Source: Chrysophaeum taylorii (Eukaryota; Sar; Pelagophyceae; Pelagomonadales; Pelagomonadaceae). Taken from it: DNA of 64,000 nt. Every line of letters starts with the position of its first letter. The first letter of the stretch is position 1. Of the stretch, positions 10,053 through 20,329 are shown in pieces. The stretch spans positions 26,323-90,322 of the forward strand of contig JAQMWT010000365.1 of assembly GCA_029834535.1 (NCBI GenBank). Direction: 5' to 3'. The notes beneath the pieces are model-generated. The model was not told the DNA's origin. It saw nothing but the letters and a program-made list of their open reading frames with translations, and did not search any database. A program made the position numbers and the translations under genes.

Positions 10053-13000
10053 ATGATGCCTTCTTCATCGTTCGCGTCCGCGCTCCGGAGCGCAATCGAG
10101 GCCGACGGTTCGCAAGACTTCGCCACCGTGTGGAACTGGGGCGTCGAGCAACGGCTGAGCTTCGGCGATTTGGGAGCGGCAGTGGCCTCGGGTGCCGAGC
10201 GGCTCGGCGAGCTGCATGTCAAGGCAGGAGACAGGATCGCGCTGCTGGCCAAGGGCGTGTTGGATTTTTATGTGTGCGTCCTCAGTTTGCAGGCCCGTCG
10301 CGCGACCCCGGTCGCGCTCAACTGGCGGCAGAGTCCGGAGAATTTGAGGGGCATGATTCGCGACGCGGGCGCGAGCGTCGTCGCGGTCGGCGCGCCGTTC
10401 TACGGCCTCGCGGAGGAGCTGGGCGCGACGAGAATGGTCGCGCTCGACGGGGGAAACCCCAACATCGAGCGCTGGTCTTGGAGTCTCTCCCCTGGGTCGT
10501 CGGCGTTGGTGGCCGCCACGAGGGCCTCGCGGAGGAGCGACGAAGCTATGGTATTCTTCACGTCCGGGTCTACGTCTCGGCCCAAGCCCGTGCTCCACAC
10601 CAACGAGACGCTTCTGTGGACCGCGGAGAACTTCGTGTTTCCTCCGAACACCAAGACGACCCTCTGCTTCATGCCGAATTTCCACGTTTTGATGTGTTTC
10701 CAAAACTTTCTGCTCCCGTTGGCGAGGCGCGTCGGAGTCTCGATTCACGGCGGCGACGACCCCATCACCTCGCGCCTCCTCCTCGCCGCGTGCGCCGACC
10801 TCAGGCCCTCCACGATCGACACGGTACCTTTTATTATGGCCGACTGGAGCACGATGTCTGCGGCGGAGCTCGCCCCGTTAGCGGCGTGCCGAGCCGTAAG
10901 GTCGGGCGGCGCGCCGCTCAACCAGGCCGTTGCCGAGCGACTCGTCGCCGCGGGCGTTCGAGTTCAAACGCACTACGGGCAGACAGAGGCACCAGGCATG
11001 CAGCTGCTGACGGTTCCCGGCGCCGCACCATCGGAGCTCGCGATTTTCTACCCGCCGGTGTCGGTCGTCGAGATCAAGCTCGACGGCAACGGCGGCCAGG
11101 AGGGCGAGTTGTTGATCAGGGGGTGCCGCGGGTCTAGCCCGGGGTACTTGCGAGACGGGTCGCTCCTGGCAAATTCGTCGCGAACGGGTGCCGACGGCTG
11201 GCACCGTACCGGCGACGTGTTTCGTCGCGTGAAGACGAAGGCGGGCGCGGCTGGCATCGAGCACGTGATGCGATCTGACGACGTCATCCTTCTCAACACG
11301 GGCGAGATGTTCAACCCGGTGCCGATGGAGGCGGCCATCACGCGATTTGCAACACTCCGAGATATCCCGGTCGGCCGGGTCGTGGTGCTGGGTCAGGAGC
11401 GCCCCGCACCCTTCCTCGTCGTCGAGCCCCTCGACGAGGGGCGCCTCTTCGCGGTCGAAGAGCTGTGGCCCGCGATCGAAAGCGCGAACTTGGCCGAGGT
11501 CGAGTACGCCCGCATTCGCTCGCCCGGATACGTCCTGATCCTCGACAAGACCGTGAAGCTTCCCCGGTCGGCAAAGGGCAACGTCGTTCGGCCCCGCGCC
11601 GAGAACGTCTGCGCGACTCGCTTGGACGAGCTCGCGACGCTCGCGGACGAAAGGCTCGCCGACGGGCTCGACTGGGACGCCTTGGAGGCCAAAGCCGCCG
11701 CCGCTGGGTTCAGCTCTGTCGATGCGTACCTTGCTGAACACAAGGAAGAGGCCGTCGTCGGCATCGACTCCCTCGGTATCGCTACCATCCTGAAACGCGG
11801 GCAACGAGAAGCGGACCGAATCGGCGACAACATCAAGGCGTGGACGGTCACGGCCATCGTGATGAGCCACTGGTACCAGGTCCTCTTTTTCAAAGGTAGT
11901 CCCGCCGGGACTCTCGAGTCCTTCACCGATGCCTCCGCGAACACCCCCTTCGCCGCCGTCTCGTACGGGGTGCAGGCGACGATCACCGCGTTCACTCTCG
12001 TCGACGGCTGGAACGCCCAGGGTATGCTGCCCGTCATGATCCCTCTGCTGTGGAGCGTCGGGTACTCGGACTCGGTGCGCGACGGCCTCCCGCGCCGCCG
12101 CGTCGCGCTTGGAAAGCGCGAAATCACGCTCCTGCTGCTGATTCTCCTCTACAAGTGTTTCGTCATGCCGTATACGCTCTACGTCTACGACAAAGTCTCG
12201 TGGAAACCCGCCTTCTTTTCGTGCCCTTCCCCGGGGAGCGTCGTCTGGTTCGTCTACGCTCTCTTCTGGTACCGAATCCTGCTGCGCGGGGTGCAACTCG
12301 TCGTCGACCCCCCTGCCTCCAAGATAGTGCTCGTCGCGCTTTGCCTCGCCTGGCTCTTCGCGTACGTCGAAGGTGGTCGAGGGGGCACGTTTTGCAATTT
12401 CTGCACGATCCGAGCTCCCATCCTTCCCCGCCACCTCAACGCATTTTTCTCGTTTCTCGTCGATCCCGACACCTATCTCGTCCCTCGGCACGCCCTCAAT
12501 TCAAATGATTTGACGTTCCAGCTCGTCAGAATCGGAGATCAGAATTGGCTCGCCGTCGGCGCCGCGAGCAGCGTGAACCTCGGCAGAGGGTTCTTGTGGA
12601 TGGATAGCAAGATCCTGTCGTTAGCGGCACCGTACGTCCTCGGATATTTTTTTGGGGACAAGATTTTGGCCTTCATCCGAAAACGCACCCCGTTTGCTCT
12701 CCTCGACGTCGTTCTTTGCTACGGAGGGTCCGCCCTGTGGTTCATCATCCTGGCGTCGTGGGCGTCGCATCGCCGCGACTGGGGCATCCCAAACAACGTG
12801 CATCGCCTCCACACGCACTCCGAAGACGACGATAACTGGGTTGACCACCTCTCGTCCTTAATCTGGCACCACACCAATCAAGAGCACGCCGACGTCTTCC
12901 AAGAATGGAACCCGGTTTGGGCGAGGCCGTTTTACTTGATGGTATGCTGGTCGTTCCAATACACGATCGGCTTCTTCGTCATCGCCGCCTGCGTCTCGGC

Positions 13001-13679
13001 ACCCTTTCGGATGAACAGATGCGGCAACGCGGCCTTGGGCAAGTACTTTTCTACCTACATGTTCCCGTGGTATTATAACGCCGTCGGTTACGTGGCTGCT
13101 CTCGCCGGGCGAAAATGCGGAGCTGCGAATATCTTGGTCAAAATCTTCCAAGTTTGCTGGCTCATCTTCGGTCCGCTTGCCTTCGTCTACATCTGGGGCC
13201 CCATCGCCACCGCCCTCGTCGTCAGCTTCCCCAAGTTTATGTTTTGGTTCTTCGACACTCTCTGGCGGGCGAACCCAAAGTTGACCTTGGAGGACATAGT
13301 CAACTGGTGTTTGTACGACGGCCCCAAAGGCATGAAAGACTTTTGCGACCAGTACGCGAGCGAAATCGTCCGCGACCTCAAAGCGCTCCGCGAGTGGCTC
13401 GCCGCCTGGACCACGAATCCCCGGGAAAATCTCGCCCCCGTCGCGGATCCCCTCGATGCTCTTCGTGGCCACCTCCAAGACGCGTACTGTGCCATATCAA
13501 CGCATTTCCGCACCACGGCCTCGGGCCCCCTCGCAATCCCGCTCCTTAAAACACACACCGCTGTCTCGCCTCGAGACCCGGACTACTATGGTTCCACCGC
13601 GCCTATTCAAGACCCGGACTACTACTACGACGGTTCCACCACTCCTATTCTCGACAAATCGCAACCATACGAACCGTGA
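10053..13679 (+). CDS. Adenylation domain - carrier domain - multi-pass membrane acyltransferase-like fusion
   Basis: 1208 residues, one exon. Residues about 10-515 are an ANL (acyl/amino-acid adenylate-forming) domain. It has the P-loop-like FFTSGSTSRPKPVLHTNE near residue 168 (where the usual TGxPKG reads TSRPKP), THYGQTEAPG near 305 and DGWHRTGDVF near 380. Residues about 545-590 look like a phosphopantetheine carrier segment: EEAVVGIDSLGIATIL with Ser573 as the expected attachment site. From about 600 to 1075 there are roughly ten hydrophobic segments. They end with a block (GKYFSTYMFPWYYNAVGYVA) resembling the last part of acyltransferase-3 family membrane proteins; this assignment is an inference. 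The tail has short Asp-Pro-Asp-Tyr-Tyr repeats. The likely logic is activation of an acid as AMP ester, loading on Ser573 and transfer across or at a membrane. Substrate is unknown. Starts at 10053 and 10056 are both possible. Confidence 0.85.
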   Translation: MMPSSSFASALRSAIEADGSQDFATVWNWGVEQRLSFGDLGAAVASGAERLGELHVKAGDRIALLAKGVLDFYVCVLSLQARRATPVALNWRQSPENLRGMIRDAGASVVAVGAPFYGLAEELGATRMVALDGGNPNIERWSWSLSPGSSALVAATRASRRSDEAMVFFTSGSTSRPKPVLHTNETLLWTAENFVFPPNTKTTLCFMPNFHVLMCFQNFLLPLARRVGVSIHGGDDPITSRLLLAACADLRPSTIDTVPFIMADWSTMSAAELAPLAACRAVRSGGAPLNQAVAERLVAAGVRVQTHYGQTEAPGMQLLTVPGAAPSELAIFYPPVSVVEIKLDGNGGQEGELLIRGCRGSSPGYLRDGSLLANSSRTGADGWHRTGDVFRRVKTKAGAAGIEHVMRSDDVILLNTGEMFNPVPMEAAITRFATLRDIPVGRVVVLGQERPAPFLVVEPLDEGRLFAVEELWPAIESANLAEVEYARIRSPGYVLILDKTVKLPRSAKGNVVRPRAENVCATRLDELATLADERLADGLDWDALEAKAAAAGFSSVDAYLAEHKEEAVVGIDSLGIATILKRGQREADRIGDNIKAWTVTAIVMSHWYQVLFFKGSPAGTLESFTDASANTPFAAVSYGVQATITAFTLVDGWNAQGMLPVMIPLLWSVGYSDSVRDGLPRRRVALGKREITLLLLILLYKCFVMPYTLYVYDKVSWKPAFFSCPSPGSVVWFVYALFWYRILLRGVQLVVDPPASKIVLVALCLAWLFAYVEGGRGGTFCNFCTIRAPILPRHLNAFFSFLVDPDTYLVPRHALNSNDLTFQLVRIGDQNWLAVGAASSVNLGRGFLWMDSKILSLAAPYVLGYFFGDKILAFIRKRTPFALLDVVLCYGGSALWFIILASWASHRRDWGIPNNVHRLHTHSEDDDNWVDHLSSLIWHHTNQEHADVFQEWNPVWARPFYLMVCWSFQYTIGFFVIAACVSAPFRMNRCGNAALGKYFSTYMFPWYYNAVGYVAALAGRKCGAANILVKIFQVCWLIFGPLAFVYIWGPIATALVVSFPKFMFWFFDTLWRANPKLTLEDIVNWCLYDGPKGMKDFCDQYASEIVRDLKALREWLAAWTTNPRENLAPVADPLDALRGHLQDAYCAISTHFRTTASGPLAIPLLKTHTAVSPRDPDYYGSTAPIQDPDYYYDGSTTPILDKSQPYEP

Positions 13680-15193
13680 TAAGCACACGCGCCCCGTCTT
13701 CGTCCTCGCCGCCCAACCATAAAATCTGTGCGAAAGTCTCATTTAATCGCACCCGACATGCGGCGATGTTCTTCCCCTGGCCGTTGAATATCATAATAAC
13801 ATGCTTCTTTCTCTGGCTAACTAACTATGTATAGTTAAGTTATTACTATGGTATGAAAGTCCCAGCCTCAAAGAGAGCCAGAATGGATGATGAGCGCAGA
13901 GGGAAACAAGGATGAAGCGAGAACGCAAAGAGGGGCAGTAGAAGAAGGTTAGAAGGGAGTAGAAGAGGCCACCGGGGGGGGGGGGCAAAGAGAGAGTAGC
14001 GGAAGGCATGGGTATGTATGATGAAGAAAAACACGAGTTTCAAGACGACGCTAAAAGACGGTCGCAGCATGATGCCAGACCTCCAAAACAGGCCTCTCCA
14101 TAATTTGGTCCGGGCGAGACGGCCGGAGAACGCGAACCGCATGGTCACGAAGAGGATCCGTGAGGCTGCGGTCGCCAGGAGTCGCGGCGTTGAAGAAGAA
14201 GCCAAAGACGACAATGCGGTCGATACCACCGCGAACTGATGCGGTAGAGGAATACGATGATGACGACCAGGCTGCGGTCGCCACGAGGTGCAAGGACGCG
14301 GAATGCAACGGCACTAAAAAAGCTGGAGACACCAGACAAAGACGACAATGCGCTCACCACCATCGGCGAAAGTGACGCGGCAGATGAATTCGAGCATGAC
14401 AGCCAGGTCGAGGATGACAACCACGCTGCGGCGCGACAGAACCAGAACACCATCGCAAAGCGTCGACGGCGCCACCTTCTTCGTTCTGACGATGCTGCAG
14501 CAGCACGTATGAACGAAACCTCCAAGCGAGACGAGACGCGCGCACGCTTCCGCGAAATCTGGCGATGCTTGCGCCATAAGCACAGTCGAAGCTCAGGCTG
14601 CAAGTAAACGGCGGCGCCGTGCTACTCGCACGTCAGATACGTTCGAACGCTAGGCACAAAAAAATTGCCTCGAGAAGGTTCGGATTACCTCGCGAGCAAC
14701 GAGCCGACATGATGCTGCTGGAAGCAAGTCGTCGAGCATGCCACATAATGTAGTGGCCCACGAAGTTTCTGCAAAGACAACAAATTTCGTTTTGATCGCT
14801 TTCCTTGATCATGTGACTCAGTCCACGGCGCTGTCAGAACATATGACGACCGAGTGAGTTATCCTCGACGGCGCGACGCTTCAACATTTGGAGACAACGC
14901 CGCTCATCTCTTGGCGCTCTGCATCGTCTTACGAGCATCGTTTACTTCGAGACGAGGCAGAGTGTCGAGATCCCTTCAATTTCTGTGAAGAAATGTGCCA
15001 GTTTTGCGGATGCCATCACAGTATAGAACTTATTATTACTAGGTACTACTAGAAAAAAATAAAGTCTCTTCGCCTCCTCTCTCAACTCGTCAACAGAAAG
15101 AAAGAACCGAAAATAATTGGATGTACCGGATCGCATCCTCTTCCTGACGCGCGGCTGACGCATGTTGTTGAAGGGCACATCATCCATCGAAAA
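13680..15193. other. Intergenic stretch with degenerate internal repetition
   Basis: No gene was recognised. At 14160-14440 a block containing GCTGCGGTCGCCA and GACGACAATGCG recurs imperfectly (near 14165/14270 and 14207/14340), giving several short Arg/Asp/Ala-rich frames in different phases. These look like a decayed minisatellite or gene relic rather than a protein. A G-run lies at about 13975-13984. Confidence 0.4.
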
Positions 15194-16657
15194 ATGGTGG
15201 TTGTCGGGCACGGTCAGCACGAGGAAGAGGACGAGGAGAACTGGTTTTGGTGGCAGCGCGGGCTGGTCCACGCGCCTCGCGCCGTGGTGGTGTGGGACCA
15301 CACCGACGAATCGAGGGAATCAAGGGGCATTGTGGAGCCCGGCCGCAAGGTGACCTGGTCCGAGTTGTTCCTTGATTTGGTACTGGTCACCAACGTCGCA
15401 AAACTCGGCGAAGCGTACCAATCGGGGGCTTTGTCGTTGATGGAAGTCGCACTGCTGTATCGCACCATCCACAACTGCTGGTGGTCGACGACAAAGTACG
15501 CGATGCGCTTCCACACGGACGACCTACCGCACAAAGCCAAGACGGGGCTGTGCATGTTCTTTCTGTTGTTTGCGGGGTTGCGGCTGGGGGCACCATTTGG
15601 CCCCGCGGCGCGCCAGGTCGCGCTCGCGGCTGGCTTGTACCACGCGGTAATGGCAGCATCGGTGTGGCGAGTCGTCGCGTCGATTCCGGAGGCGAGGCGC
15701 CACATGACGCGCGACGCGCTCGTCCCTAGCATCCTCGAGGCGGCGGGGTGCCTGGTGGCATCGCGATTGGAGGCCCACGTCTTTGGGCTTCTGACGGTCC
15801 TGGCATTTTTCGAGCTCTTTTGGAGCGCGCTCGTCCATTACGCGTGGGAAACCCTCCCCAAAAAGGAGCGGATCCCCGTCCACATCCACCATTTGGTCGA
15901 ACGCCGCGGCTGCATCCGACTCATCCTGATGGGGGAAGTCGTGACGGGCTGCGCCGTCTCGACGAGGATAACGCCCGAGAGCGTCGCCTCGGTCTCCCTT
16001 GCCTTCCTCAGCATCTTCAACATGAAGCTCCTCGCCTTTGACGTCGACAGCGTCCCCAGTCGCCGCCACGCCGTCCGCATCGGCGTCTTCGCGAGGCCCC
16101 TCATTTGGCTCGAGGCGGCCTTCGCCTTTGACTTTTGCATGGGCATCGCTGGATCCTGCGTGCGTATCATTCTCTCGATGCTCACGAGCGACATAACCTC
16201 GGTTCGGGCCGAGGAGGCCCACGTCCTTCTCTGCGCGAGCGTCGCCGCCGCCGTCCTCTGCCTCACCTTGGAGCACCTCATGCACGACCAGGCCCACGTC
16301 CTCGGCACCCGCCACTGCTGGACGACCTGGGGTCGACCCTCCCACAAAGACCACTTCGAAGAGAAGGACGACGACGACGACGACCTCGCGCAGGCGAGGC
16401 GGATATTTTACTTCCAAGTCGCTTCTGAGGCCGGGATCTTCGTGTCCTGCGTCGCGCTCGCCGCCTATTGCAGCTCGATCGAACGCGACTACGAGGTCCT
16501 CCTCGTCCTGGCGTCCATCGCTGCACTCACCACGCTGGCCGTCGTGGTCAACCTCCTCGACGAAGTCCACCTCATATGGACGCGTGCCTCGGCGGGCTCG
16601 GCGGCCGAGCGCCGGGCCCTCGCGACCACCCCCCGCGAACTCTCTCTGGTTGGCTAG
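15194..16657 (+). CDS. LtrA-family (low temperature requirement A) membrane protein
   Basis: 487 residues. After a charged N-terminus (about 50 residues, acidic EEEDEEN run) comes GRKVTWSELFLDLVLVTNVA, the family's first-helix signature (compare the usual W.ELF.DLV.V). It is followed by about ten hydrophobic segments and HHLVERRGCIRLILMGEVV, which matches the conserved H..ER.....I.LGE block of LtrA proteins. An acidic loop DDDDDD lies near residue 395. LtrA proteins are polytopic membrane proteins of poorly known function, first linked to growth in the cold in Listeria. The length is usual for the family. The gene converges on the RNA-binding protein gene, and the stop codons share the palindrome CTAG at 16654-16657. 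Confidence 0.8.
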   Translation: MVVVGHGQHEEEDEENWFWWQRGLVHAPRAVVVWDHTDESRESRGIVEPGRKVTWSELFLDLVLVTNVAKLGEAYQSGALSLMEVALLYRTIHNCWWSTTKYAMRFHTDDLPHKAKTGLCMFFLLFAGLRLGAPFGPAARQVALAAGLYHAVMAASVWRVVASIPEARRHMTRDALVPSILEAAGCLVASRLEAHVFGLLTVLAFFELFWSALVHYAWETLPKKERIPVHIHHLVERRGCIRLILMGEVVTGCAVSTRITPESVASVSLAFLSIFNMKLLAFDVDSVPSRRHAVRIGVFARPLIWLEAAFAFDFCMGIAGSCVRIILSMLTSDITSVRAEEAHVLLCASVAAAVLCLTLEHLMHDQAHVLGTRHCWTTWGRPSHKDHFEEKDDDDDDLAQARRIFYFQVASEAGIFVSCVALAAYCSSIERDYEVLLVLASIAALTTLAVVVNLLDEVHLIWTRASAGSAAERRALATTPRELSLVG

Positions 16658-17106
16658 CTTTTCTTTTCCTGCCGATCTGGCCGGCACCGGATCTCGGCGC
16701 CGTCGAGGAGGGAGCCGTCCATAACCCGTATGGCCTCGGCAGCCTGGTCGGGGGTCTCGAACTGGACGAGCCCGCACCCCTTTGAGGTCCCCTTCTCCAA
16801 GTCCAGGCTCACGCTCGCGTATATGACGTCAAACCCGGCGAACTTGAAGTGGTCCTTCAGGTCGGGCCAGTCGGTCTCGGGGCATAGATGAGAGACGAAG
16901 ATGCGCCGGCCAGGAACGTATGCGCCGCGCTCGGGACAGTTCCGGGCGATGTGGCCTCGCTCCCCGCACACGTTGCACCGCTTGCTGCGCTTCGTTCTTC
17001 TTTTTGGGAGCAGACTGTCTTCTTCTTCTTCAAACCGCGCGCGCAACGGTGAGGACAATCTCCTCTGGGGAAACACGCCAAGCAAGAAAACAACCGCAAA
17101 CATCAT
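16654..17106 (-). CDS. Zinc-knuckle plus RRM RNA-binding protein
   Basis: 150 residues. CNVCGERGHIARNC near residues 44-57 is a CX2CX4HX4C zinc knuckle. It is followed by one RNA-recognition motif with RNP2-like IFVSHL and RNP1-like KGCGLVQF. The stretch GTSKGCGLVQFETPDQAAEA is typical of the RRM beta3-alpha2 region. Such proteins bind single-stranded RNA in splicing or mRNA handling; nuclear action is inferred. The first 20 residues (MMFAVVFLLGVFPQ) are hydrophobic and unlike the rest, so the true start or a first exon may be different. A Helitron-like element begins 20 bp upstream of this ATG, at 17126, so the original 5' region is probably displaced. Confidence 0.75.
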   Translation of the reverse strand: MMFAVVFLLGVFPQRRLSSPLRARFEEEEDSLLPKRRTKRSKRCNVCGERGHIARNCPERGAYVPGRRIFVSHLCPETDWPDLKDHFKFAGFDVIYASVSLDLEKGTSKGCGLVQFETPDQAAEAIRVMDGSLLDGAEIRCRPDRQEKKS

Positions 17107-17125
17107 CCATCAATAATGAGGGTTA

Positions 17126-18162
17126 TCCTAACTACTAATCGACAGATGTTTGTCTGTCTGTCTGTGTGTCTGTCTGTTTGTTTGTCCCTCGATTTAGGGT
17201 GAGGATCAGATAGGCGCGAGAGTAAGGATCAGGTAGACGCGAGAGCCAGACAGTGATCCTCCAAGCCGTCTACGGCGACCTCGCAGACTATTTCCACGAC
17301 CCGCGGCGGCTCTTTCAGCGCGCCATTCTCACGCCCCGTCGAAACGATGTTGTCGATGCTGACAACGCCGCGCGCATGACCGCGGCCTTTTTTCCCGGAG
17401 ACGAGGCGTCGGAGTTCTTTTCGGCCGACTAGGTTGGATCGGAAGACGACGCCTCGCTCTTTACAGTCGAGTTTTCAACTCCCTGACAACCAACGGCATG
17501 CTGACTTTGATCGCGAGCTTAAAGTCTTCGCAACCTCGACCCGTCGCACGGCCACTGCAACGGTACCAGATACATGATCGATCGTGTCGTGTCACCGAGG
17601 CTCCTCCAACCTGTATCCCTCAAGCCCCACCGACGCCAAACGATCACCAAGAGCCAGGGCCAGACGCCCCGCGAGGTCGGCGTCCTCTTGCCCAAGCCCG
17701 TCTTCTGCCACGTCCAGCTCTACGTGGCTCTCTGTCGATTGGCAACCCCGAGGATATCCTCTTCTGAGTCGACGACTCCACCCTACCCCACACGTGCTGC
17801 GCAATACCGATAAGCCCCCTCCCGGCGTCTACACGCGCACTATAGGTGAACTTACTGGGACCAGGTGAACTTACTGGGGTTAGAGATTGGGACTAGGTGA
17901 GCTGAGTGACCAGGTGAAACTGGGACCAGGTGAACATACTGGGGTTTTTAGAGCAAAGGGTTTTTTGAGTAAACTCAAAGGTTGGCGGCGCGTGCGGATC
18001 AAAGCAGCTTAGATTGGCGGAGGCGAGAGCGACGAGCTCAAAGGAGTTGGTGTGAGCTAGGTGAACTTACTGACGAGGTGAACTTATATGAAACTTACTG
18101 GGACCAGGTGAACTTACTGGGGTTAGAGATTGGGACTAGGTGAACTTACTGGCCTGCACTTG
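17126..18162 (+). mobile_element. Helitron-like element, copy 1 (PIF1-helicase relic)
   Basis: It starts TCCTAACTACTAATCGACAG after an A, then a TTTG/TCTG microsatellite, and ends CCTGCACTTG before a T. Bases about 17252-17800 are a decayed C-terminal piece of a PIF1-type helicase. The blocks AILTPRNDVVDADN-like, the GNGTRYMIDR-like stretch and KSQGQTPREVGV are readable only by changing frame, and the segment before KSQGQT is deleted. The last about 350 bp carry many copies of GGTGAACTTACTGGG. Helicase relic, TC start, lack of target duplication and insertion before T point to Helitron/Helentron relatives. The element cannot move by itself. Confidence 0.8.
17252..17800 (+). pseudogene. PIF1-like helicase C-terminal fragment, decayed (example from copy 1)
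   Basis: Conceptual translation in shifting frames gives VILQAVYGDLADYFHDPR, then LTPRRNDVVD, then KSQGQTPREVGVLLPKPVF and CHVQLYVALCR. These match the end of PIF1 helicases of Helitrons (motifs around NKSQGQT and F.HGQLYVALSR). Stops and frameshifts occur, and about 40 residues before KSQGQT are missing. The same deletion is present in all readable copies in the window, so the master copy was already defective. Confidence 0.8.
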
Positions 18163-19197
18163 TCCTAACTACTAATCGACAGATGTTTGTCTGTTTGTCT
18201 GTTTGTTTGTTTGTCTGTTTGTCCCTCGATTTAGGGTAAGGATCAGGTAGGCGCGAGAGTAAGGATCAGGTAGGCGCGAGAGCCAGACAGTGATCCTCCA
18301 AGCCGTCTACGGCGACCTCGCAGACTATTTCCACGACCCGCGGCGGCTCTTTCAGCGCGCCATTCTCACGCCCCGTCGAAACGATGTTGTCGATGCTGAC
18401 AACGCGCGCATGACCGCGGCCTTTTTTTCCCGAAGACGAGGCGTCGGAGTTCTTTTCGGCCGACTAGGTTGGGTCGGAAGCCGACGCCTCGCTCTTTACA
18501 GTAGAGTTTTCAACTCCCTGACAACCAACGGGATGCTGACTTTGAGCGCGAGCTTAATGTCTTCGCAACCTCGACCCGTCGCACGGCCACTGCAACGGTA
18601 CCAGATACATCATCGATAGTGTCGTGTCACCGAGGCTCCTCCAACCTGTATCCCTCAAGCCCCACCGACGCCAAACGATCACCAAGAGCCAGGGCCAGAC
18701 GCCCCGCGAGGTCGGCGTCCTCTTGCCCAAGCCCGTCTTCTGTCACGTCCAGCTCTACGTGGCTCTCTGTCGATCGGCAACCCCGAGGATATGCTCTTCT
18801 GAGTCGACGACTCCACCCTACCCCACACGTGCTGCGCAATACCGATAAGCCCCCTCCCGGCGTCTACACGCGCACTATAGGTGAACTTACTGGGACCAGG
18901 TGAATTTACTGGGGTTGGAGATTGGGATTAGGTGAATATAGTGACCAGGTGAACTTACTGGGACCAGATGAACTTACTGGGGGTTTTAGAGTAAACTGAA
19001 AGGTTAGCGGCGTAAGCGGATCGAAGCAGCTTAGATTGGCGGAGGCGACAGCGACGAGCTCGAAGGAGTGGTGTGAGCACGAGTGGGTTTACGCCGAACT
19101 TACTGGGGTTAGAGATTTGGACTAGGTGAACTTACTAACCAGGTGAACTTACTGGGGTTAGAGATTGGGACTAGGTGAACTTACTGGCCTGCACTTG
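18163..19197 (+). mobile_element. Helitron-like element, copy 2, head-to-tail with copy 1
   Basis: It begins immediately after the CACTTG end of copy 1 and ends CACTTG at 19192-19197, followed directly by the head of the next element. Structure is as copy 1, with helicase relic at about 18290-18840. The gap-free junction fits either insertion next to an existing end or a tandem rolling-circle product. Confidence 0.8.
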
Positions 19198-20297
19198 TCT
19201 TAACTACTAATCGACAGATGTTTGTTTGTCTGTTTGTTTGTTTGTCTTTAAATGTCGACAAGTGCAGGCCAGTAAGTTCGCCAGTAAGTTCACCTGGTCC
19301 CAATCTCTAACCCCAGCAAGTTCACCTATTCCCGTCAAGTTCACCTAGTCCCAATCTCTAACCCCAGTAAATTCGGCGTAAGCACAGTCGTGCTCACATC
19401 CACTCACCCCACTCTCCTTCGAGCTCGTCGCTCTCGCCTCCGCCAATCTAAGCTGCTTCGATCCGCACGCGCCGCCAACCATTGAGTGAGTTTACTCTAA
19501 ACACCCTTTGCTCTAAAACCCCAGTATGTTCACCTGGTCCCAGTTTCACCTGGTCACTCAGTTCACCTAGTCCCAATCTCAAACCCCAGTAAGTTCACGT
19601 GGTCCCACTAAGTTCACCTATAGTGCGCGTGTAGACGCCGGGAGGGGGCTTATCGGTATTGCGCAGCACGTGTGGGGTAGGGTGGAGTCGTCGACCCAGA
19701 TGAGTATATCCTCGGGGATGCCGATCGACAGAGAGCCACGTAGAGCTGGACGTGGCAGAAGACGGGCTTGGGAAAGAGGACGCCGACCTCGCGGGGCGTC
19801 TGGCCCTGGCTCTTGGTGATCGTTTGGCGTCGGCGGGCCTTACGGGATACAGGTTGGAGGAGCCTCGGTGACAACGACACGATCGATCATGTATCTGGTA
19901 CCGTTGCAGTGGCCGTGCGACGGGTCGAGGTTGCGAAGACATTAAGCTCGCGCTCAAAGTCAGCATCCCGTTGGTTGTCAGGGAGTTGAAAACTCTACTG
20001 TAAAGAGCGAGGCGTCGGCTTCCGACCCAACCTAGTCGGCCGAAAAGAACTCCGACGCCTCGTCTTCGGGAAAAAAAGGCCGCGGTCATGCGCGCGTTGT
20101 CAGCATCGACAACATCGTTTCGACGGGGCGTGAGAATGGCGCGCTGAAAGAGCCGCCGCGGGTCGTGGAAATAGTCTGCGAGGTCGCCGTAGACGGCTTG
20201 GAGGATCACTGTCTGGCTCTCGCGCCTACCTGATCCTTACTCTCGCGCATACCTGATCCTTACCCTAAATCGAGGGACGAACAAACAAACAGAAAAA

Positions 20298-20312
20298 CGG
20301 ACGTTTCCGGAC
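20298..20312 (+). repeat. Left 15-bp terminal inverted repeat
   Basis: CGGACGTTTCCGGAC, perfect inverse of 23769-23783. Confidence 0.8.
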
Positions 20313-20329
20313 CCCCCGTGCCGGAAAAA

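Noticed and set aside
10878-12491. 537-codon minus-strand frame
   Set aside because: Antisense shadow of the adenylation-carrier-membrane gene; Arg/Asp/Glu-rich composition typical of GC-rich antisense frames.
15524-16777. 417-codon minus-strand frame
   Set aside because: Antisense of the LtrA gene, without motifs.
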